From Elusimicrobiota bacterium (GTDB lineage: Bacteria > Elusimicrobiota > Elusimicrobia > 2-02-FULL-39-32): DNA of 7,993 nucleotides. Below the pieces are notes generated by a model. That model made no database searches. It had not been told where the DNA came from and saw only the letters and a list, made by a program, of their open reading frames with translations. The position numbers were made by a program, and so were the translations under genes. Every line of letters begins with the position of its first letter. Within the stretch, counting starts at the first letter, position 1. The stretch lies in assembly GCA_023249835.1 (NCBI GenBank), contig JAHFBY010000062.1, positions 1 to 7,993 on the forward strand, written 5' to 3'. This document shows, piece after piece, positions 1-6,500 of the stretch.

Positions 1-190
1 CGGCGCCTATTTTTAAGAATGCAGCGCCACTGTTGCCGTTGTTCTTTGCTTTAAAAATTGCCTGAACATTGGATAAACATAATAACGTGCAAACCATGCC
101 CCACATCAACACAGGGACATAAAGAGGGCGGTTTGAGAATTTAATCTCAAACGTTTGAATGAATAATCGTATGCTTCTTATCCTATTCAT
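1..190 (-). CDS. PorV/PorQ family outer-membrane protein, N-terminal fragment (3' partial)
   Basis: An ATG at 188-190 opens a minus-strand frame of 63 codons that leaves the window at base 1 without a stop. Residues 1-44 look like a signal peptide: a basic n-region with R3, R5, R8, K17 and R21, a hydrophobic core at about 25-39 (VPVLMWGMVCTLLCL), and a V-Q-A cleavage site at 42-44. The mature start contains GNSGAAFLKIGA. In PorV/PorQ (UPF0164-like) proteins a G-x-x-G-A-x-F-L-K-I-G motif sits just after the signal peptide and normally leads into an alanine/glycine-rich GARAxGMG segment; that continuation is outside the window. PorV is an outer-membrane beta-barrel of the type IX secretion system that helps carry and release substrates with C-terminal sorting domains. 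The 11-base gap to the preceding gene and the shared strand indicate an operon with a likely substrate. Later ATG or GTG codons would remove the basic n-region, so this start is preferred. The family call rests on about a dozen residues. Confidence 0.72.
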   Translation of the reverse strand, partial: MNRIRSIRLFIQTFEIKFSNRPLYVPVLMWGMVCTLLCLSNVQAIFKAKNNGNSGAAFLKIGA

Positions 191-196
191 ATTCCG

Positions 197-204
197 CACC
201 CTTA
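197..204 (-). promoter_or_regulatory. Ribosome-binding site overlapping the upstream stop codon
   Basis: On the minus strand the stop TAA runs directly into GGGTG, giving TAAGGGTG, six bases before the ATG of the PorV-like gene. This resembles the consensus TAAGGAGGTG with two bases missing, so pairing to the 16S rRNA 3' end is plausible but not optimal. The stop codon being part of the site suggests that the second gene is translated by ribosomes finishing the giant gene. No promoter or terminator fits in the 11-base gap (191-201). Confidence 0.55.
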
Positions 205-573
205 TTTTATGACCGCCATTTTAAACGTTTTGCTGCGGCCTGTTCCCTGCACAATTAAGCGACCAATATAGACGCCGCTGGCAACGGTGTCCCCATTTTC
301 GTTGCGACCGTCCCAGTCGCCATACTGGTATTTACCCGTGGTTTGGGTTCCAAAATCAAGCCTTTTGACCAAGTCTCCGGACACGTCGTAAACTTCTAAA
401 CTGATTTGGGCGGAAGTTACGCCTAAGTTAGAGGGCAGGGCATAGCGGATAAAGGTGCCGCGTCCGGTATCTGTTTTTAATACGCCCTGGCCGGATGTTT
501 TGGTTCCGGTAATGTTCATGTTGTTTAAGTTGTCGTTAGGGTTAAAGGGATTAGGAAAATTAAAAGCTTGAAT
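202..573 (-). other. C-terminal FlgD-like Ig / T9SS sorting-type domain
   Basis: Residues about 2456-2578, the end of the protein. The domain shows F-N-F-P-N-P-F-N-P-N (2459-2468), F-I-R-Y-A-L-P (2496-2502), I-S-L-E-V-Y-D-V-S-G-D-L-V-K-R-L (2512-2527), D-W-D-G-R-N-E-N-G-D (2541-2550), V-A-S-G-V-Y (2552-2557) and a basic tail K-T-F-K-M-A-V-I-K. This order (NPFNP, IxYxLP, YDxxGxxV, WDGxxxxG, SGxY, KxxV) defines the FlgD Ig-like family that overlaps with type IX secretion C-terminal sorting domains. In Bacteroidetes such domains direct passage through the outer membrane and are bound by PorV, whose likely homologue is encoded next. Between NPFNP and IRYALP is an extra Gly/Thr/Asn-rich segment of about 25 residues. 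Confidence 0.88.
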
Positions 574-3500
574 TTCGCTTCCTGAATAGCTGAGCGTTTG
601 CGGTATAGAAAGGCTGGACAGCCCGGTGACGTTAATAACTGCTTGGGTGCCTGAAATGGAAACTACTTTTAGAATGATGTCGTTGCTGCCGTCTTGATCT
701 AAATCTACATTGACGTTGGTTCCAACCGTCATGGAAATTACTTGTAAAACGGATTGCACGTTCATAATAATTCCGGAATTGTTGGTGCCGGTGCTGATCA
801 TGGCAAAACTATGACTCTCGGATTTACCGTTTGCCATGGTGATGTTGGAGAATGTGAAAGTTGTGCCTTGAGACAAGGTCGCTTGATTGATTCCGGAATT
901 GCTGAAAGTAGAAGTTGTGGCAGTGGAACTGACAACGGTGACGCTGACTCCGCTGCCTAGAGTGTCTTCAGTTGAGTTAACCACCACGAAAACGGTGAAA
1001 TGGTTGGTTTCAATGGAAATCGTAGTGTTAGTAGTGTTTACTGTGCGCGAAACATATTCTTTGCCATAGGCGCCGGGAGCAACGGTTTTGCCGCTGGTGG
1101 TGGTCATGGACGAGCTTTGATCATTATAGAAATAAACGTTCATGGTAGCGGTGTCAGTGACTTTGCTGGTGTCGTAGGCCAAAGTAAGGGTCGCGTTTTT
1201 GCTTAAAGTTCGGCTTACCCCCGAGGGTAAGAAGAAGTCATAAAATGATCCTAATACATTGCTGGCCACTTCCGAAGCTGAGGAAGCTGCGCCGCGGATG
1301 CCGTTGGCAGGGGCTTCTTGCGCCGCTTTATTCTTCTCTTTTAAGTCAATATCAATGTCGTTCATCGCGCTCAGCGCGCGCGCCAATATTGGCGGTAGAG
1401 AAGATTCGTTTGGAGCTTGACCGCTCAAACTGGGCGCTGATTTTACCGAACTGGTCGCCGAGCTTACATCGCTTGCTTTTTGCACGCCCATTGAAACTTG
1501 CGTGGAAACGCTTAACGAATTGCCGCTTGAATCAAGGAAAGCGCCTGAAGGAATGCTGGCTTCGGACTCATCTCCTTCCAGGGAAACAGTTCCCCCTTGC
1601 AAGGCGTTGATCCGGGTGGACTTTTGGCCTTCCAGTCCCAAGTAATAATCAAAATCCGTTGAAAATTGGAAATATTCCGTGGTACCCGGTTTTAAGACGT
1701 TACAGTAACCGGTGAGGTTAAAGGCCACCTTGGCGGTGTTTGACGCCGGCACGTACAACAAACCTACTTTTTTTCGGTCCGTAGATATGGGGTTATAGTC
1801 TTGCGGGTCTGCGGAGAGGGTTCCGGCGCCGCCAATCGTTTTAGAGGTGTTGATGGTAACCAAGCTTTGCCAATAGGTGTCTGATTTTTCTACTGTTGTT
1901 TTGTTGCGCAGCGCTTGGGTCAATTCAAAAGTGAAGCGGTACTCATCGTTTGCGTCGCCTTTGGTTTTATTTTTTAACCTTTCCACTTTCATTAAGACTT
2001 CCGGTTTAGTTCGTGAAAAAGTGATATTGAAGTTTTGGGTGTTGGAGGAAATTGTTATGGGACTTTCGCTGGGAACGATGCTGTCTCCGTTGCGATTAAA
2101 GAACATGAGGTTGTAGGAGACTCCGGATTCAATGCCGGCGAGGGTGTAGGAGTTAACAGTGCCCGTCTTGTCATTTTTTTCCAGCGAAGCAATGACAATT
2201 TTGCCTAACCCCGATGTCGCCGCGACCATGTCATTGACTTCAAGTTCGGAAATGGGGTGGCTGCCGTCAGACTTTAAAATTTCGCCGCTAAGCTCTAGTC
2301 CTGTGTTTAAGTTGAAGTTTAGAACTTTATTGTTGTTGGCGACGGTGGTCGATCCTAGGGATACGCCATAACCTAAACTGATCGCGCGCACGTCATAGGT
2401 TCCGGCTTCCAGTTTGTTAATGGTATAAGTTCCGTCTAAATTGGTTTTTGCCTCAAGGTCGCCGATGGGAGTTTTAGACGGCGGGACGCCTTGTTTTTGG
2501 GCAATGATGGTGGCTACTGGAAACCCTTGGCTGCCTTGGTTACCGAAAGGATCGCGCAATATGCCGCCGTCGGAAGTTGTTACTTTGCCGGTGATGGAGC
2601 CTAATCCTAACTCGAGTGTAACGTCAACCGGCGTTGTGGATTTGCGGATGTCAACGTCTTTTTTAATTTTTTGAGCGTAACCGCGTTCCAGCGCATTGAA
2701 GTCGCCGTTATTGATCAGGGAGTCGCTGACGTCGGATCGCGCTGCGAAAATAATGTTATAGTAACGATAGTCGTTGTTTAATCCCGTTAACGTAAAACTG
2801 CCTTTTGTATCGGTGAAGGTTTCGAGCGCGTCAAACTGTTGTTTGCTGGTTGGATAATAAGAAATTCTTAAATTTGGAATGGGAACGAGCGTGGCGGTTG
2901 CGGAACTGGATATGGGTCCTAAAACTTGACCCGAGATAGTGAGCCCTAGAGGTATTTCCACTGTGCCTAAATCTAAAGTTTGCCCTGCGCCTACGCTCAA
3001 GCCTGTTTTCTCAATGGAAACCAGGTTCAATTGGCCTTGCCCTAAGGTATCGGTGCCGTAAGACTCTTGTCCTAAAAATAAACGTAAATCCGTGTCCGGA
3101 TAGAGGCCGGAAATTAAAAATGTTCCCTTGGTCGAATCAATATAAAGGGACCCGTTGTTTTGCACTGTGCGGCCAATGGCGGATTTACCTAAAGTATCGG
3201 CATACGCGAAAATTTTAAAGTTGTTGGGCAGGAGGTTTTTATTGTTGTCGGTGATCAGTTCGGTTGACTTAACGCCGCTTGAGGAAATGCGAACGATTGC
3301 CAACTTGCCTTCAATGAAGGAACTGCGTAAGAGAGCCACGTCTTGACCGGTCAGGTTGCCGCCGCGGACATTAATTTTAATGGGTTTAGCCACGTACTTT
3401 TCAAAATTGTTAATGGAATTGTTCCCGCCGGTTATGAATTGGTCTGAATTGGATTGGTTCCCTTTTTTCTCGTCCAACACGGCCAGCGTGTATTCGCCGT

Positions 3501-6500
3501 TGGCAAGGTTGGAAATGGTGTAATCAATGTAGGATCCATTTAAATAAACGGATTGCCAACTGACCACTTCTTTATTCTTGTTTTGCATGATGATGGTTAA
3601 GAAACGGACGTCTGATGAAATATCGGAAGGCAAGGATATCCTGCCGCTGATGCTGGCGCCGGCGGTATAGGTGAAGTTTAAATCTCCGCTTTGCGGCGTG
3701 ATCACTTGGACGACGCCGGAACTGGAGATAGAGATTACTTTTTCTTCGCTGCCAACGTCCGCGGTATTGGCTTCAAAACCGCTACCTTGAGTGGTGTTGT
3801 ATAAAGCGGAACCTGCGTCCAAGTTAACGGGGTGTCTGAGCACGTAAACGCCGGGTTCCATGTTAGAAATTTTATAATTGCCGGAAGAGTCAATAATGCC
3901 GTAGCGAACTTGTCCGAAATTAAATGTTACGTTTTTGCCTAACCCTGCGCCCGCGCTATTGCCGGCGGAAACGTCCACAAAGTCAATGATCCCTTTGCCA
4001 AAGTTGCTGACGTCGCGCGGGTAGGCTTCGATTCGAGCCAAGGCAATATTAATATTTCCCGTTCCAATGTAAATGTTTTCCTTCCCTGTTTTATTTAATA
4101 AATCGCTCACTGTCACGATGCGGGTGCCGGTGCTTAACGCTGTTTGGCCTAAGGTGAAGGACTCCACTTTCACTGTTCCGGTAACGGCATAGACCTGCGA
4201 ATTATTTAAGTTAAACTCAACCGCGGTGGTCCGGTCGTTGATGACGTTTACGGTTTTTGTTTTATAACGGCCTTGATAAAATACGGATAAGGTATAGAAC
4301 CCTGTTCCCAGGTTTTGAGTGATGATTTCTGCGCTGGTGGGATATTGGCTAAAAGAGGATAAGGTCGTGATATTGTCGGTTGAAATGGAGACGGCGGGTC
4401 CGGTGATGCTATAGGTAATTCCGGAATAGCCAACGGCAGTGTCAGTGGAAAATACCGCTTTTATCGAGCCTGAGAATTGCTGCAAAGTTAAGTTTAGGTT
4501 TCCTGAGCCATTGATGACTTTAACGTTCTTGGGGCCTGGAGGGGAAACTTCAAACCCATCTAAATAAGTATAAACTTGATAAGTGCCGTCATCTAAACCT
4601 TGAATGCGGAAGGTGCTGGTGGATAAAGTGTTGCTTGAAATCATATTGAGTTGCGTGCTGCCATAAGAGTAATTAGTCGGGCTCCAGGCATTAACCCAGA
4701 GCGTAAAGGGACTGGACAATTTCGAGGTGTTGCCAACGACCGAGACTAGACCGGAAATGCCTTGCGCTACGCTTGTGCTAAACCTAAGGGTAACGCCGCC
4801 AACGGCTTTGTTGCTTCCTTGCATGGTTCCGGTATCATCGGCGTACAGTTGGCCAATGTCGCTTGTGCCAACCGCGATGTTTAAGGCTGAAATTTTTCCA
4901 ATGCCAAAAGCGCGCGCGGTTAGGTTATAGGTGGAATTAGGTTCTACATCTAAAGTAAAGGCGCCGGTGGATTTATTGGTGTTGCCGTTAAACCAAACTC
5001 CGCCCCAAGCCGTGGGGAATTTTTCAGATGATTTTGTGCCTTCCACTGAAACCCAAGTGCCGTAACTAGTTATGCTCCCGGAAGAAGGAAGAATCAGGTT
5101 CCCATAAATCTTGGGTTTGCGCGTAAAGGAAAACTGAACGTCAACCGTTTGACCTGAGGCTACTGTTCTAATAGTTTCGGTAGAGCCCAAACCATACATT
5201 TCTGACTTTATGCGGTAAGTTTTTCCGCCCGTGACGTTGATGACAGTCCAGGAACTGGCAACGCTTCCATATTGAGACCAGCCGCTATCAGAAATTAAGC
5301 TCCCTTCTTGAAAATGCAGAGAGCCAAAACCAATGCTATAACCGGTATTTTCCTCCGTAACATTGGCAGATCCCCATTGACTCCAGTTTTGCGCTGCGTC
5401 GGAAGGAATCATTGCATTGATCCTGATGACGGCGGGTTCATTAAATGTGATCGTACTCACTCGCGCGCTGCCGTCAGCGGCTGCGGCGGGAGGGTTTCCG
5501 CTCACCTGGCCGGGAAGTTCGCCGTGCAAACTCTTTTGTTGGGAAATGTCATAGGCGTCGGCGACCAGGTTATAGCTGTTAACGGAACTTCTAAGTCCAT
5601 AGAGCCTGACTTTGCCGTTTGTTTGGGTCTTGTTAGTTACTAGAAAATAACCCGATCCGCTGCTGCCGGTCGCCGATACATAAGCGTTGCCAATGGGCGA
5701 TCCGGATCTTTGCACATAAATATCCATATATCCGGTCTGAAGGGACAAGGTGGTCGTTGAAACAATAGTGCCGGCCGTGTCTTCCACGCGGACGATATAG
5801 TTTCCGTTGGCCCTAACGCTGTTTGTGAAGTCGGTTCCGTACCAAATCACTCCTTGTGGATTTCCATATCCGTACCAATCTAAAAATACATTGATGCTGG
5901 ACGCTGAGACAACAGCGCCAGGTACAGGGGGCCCCCCGCTGCCCCCCACCGTGAATTCTGATATGGAACTTAACGATGACAGTACGGGATCAGTGCCAAT
6001 GCGCACCCGCCAGTTCATGGTATTGACTGAAGGTTCAAATTTAACAATAGCGAAATCTCCTGACCCGTCGTTGTCTGGGGTAATGCTTGAGATAATGGCC
6101 CCGGAATTATTTTCTAACCTTAACTTATTGATCGCCACTTGTTGGCTGGCGTCAAGGATGGTGAACCAACGCGACGAGGTAAAAGTAGAGGGTCCGGTGT
6201 TGAAGTCGTTATTGTATTCCATCCAAAGAATAGAGTTGCCGATTGTGGTGGTCTTGTAATAAATAGCTTGTTTATCGGAACCGTTGGTAATGGTGAGCGA
6301 ATAATAGGTGGCAAAGCTAACCGTTTGTAATGAAGGGGAGTAAAGCGCCGCTTGGAAGCTGGCAGTTGAGACCGTAGCGGAAGCAAGGGTGGTTGTAAAA
6401 TTGTTTTGAGAGAACTGGGCATTATTGTCATATCGATAGGTGTAAGTAACCGAGTCCCAATAAAGCCCAAATAAACGAATCTTCATATCTTTATCAGCGG

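Noticed and set aside
191..201. Possible terminator or promoter between the two genes.
   Set aside because: The gap is only 11 bases and is accounted for by a ribosome-binding site; there is no hairpin or -10/-35 pair.
769..900. Two copies of ATTCCGGAATT (perfect 12-base palindrome at 769-780, near copy at 889-900) exactly 120 bases apart.
   Set aside because: Both encode N-S-G-I turns 40 residues apart, but the flanking protein and DNA sequences do not align, so this looks like chance codon use and not a duplicated element or operator pair.
1366..1378. CGCGCT-C-AGCGCG inverted repeat.
   Set aside because: The one-base spacer cannot form a normal hairpin loop. It lies within coding sequence for an Ala/Arg/Leu-rich segment and has no U-tract, so it is not a terminator.
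1245..1610. 121-codon open frame on the plus strand, rich in Arg, Leu and Ala.
   Set aside because: It is antisense to the ZU5-like region of the giant gene. The composition is a by-product of complementing Ser/Ala/Lys codons, and no ribosome-binding site or family motif is seen.
2174..2180. A7 run on the coding strand as a possible programmed frameshift site.
   Set aside because: A shift there would hit an early stop, and there is no convincing stimulatory structure or Shine-Dalgarno-like element. The zero frame carries the rest of the recognisable domains.
5807..6259. 150-codon open frame on the plus strand.
   Set aside because: It lies wholly antisense to the continuous giant coding frame. 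Its translation is Pro/Leu-rich without domain motifs, and the minus-strand frame there shows clear FlgD-like motifs.
6120..6470. 116-codon open frame on the minus strand in another phase.
   Set aside because: It overlaps the giant gene on the same strand and lacks domain motifs; it is a chance frame.
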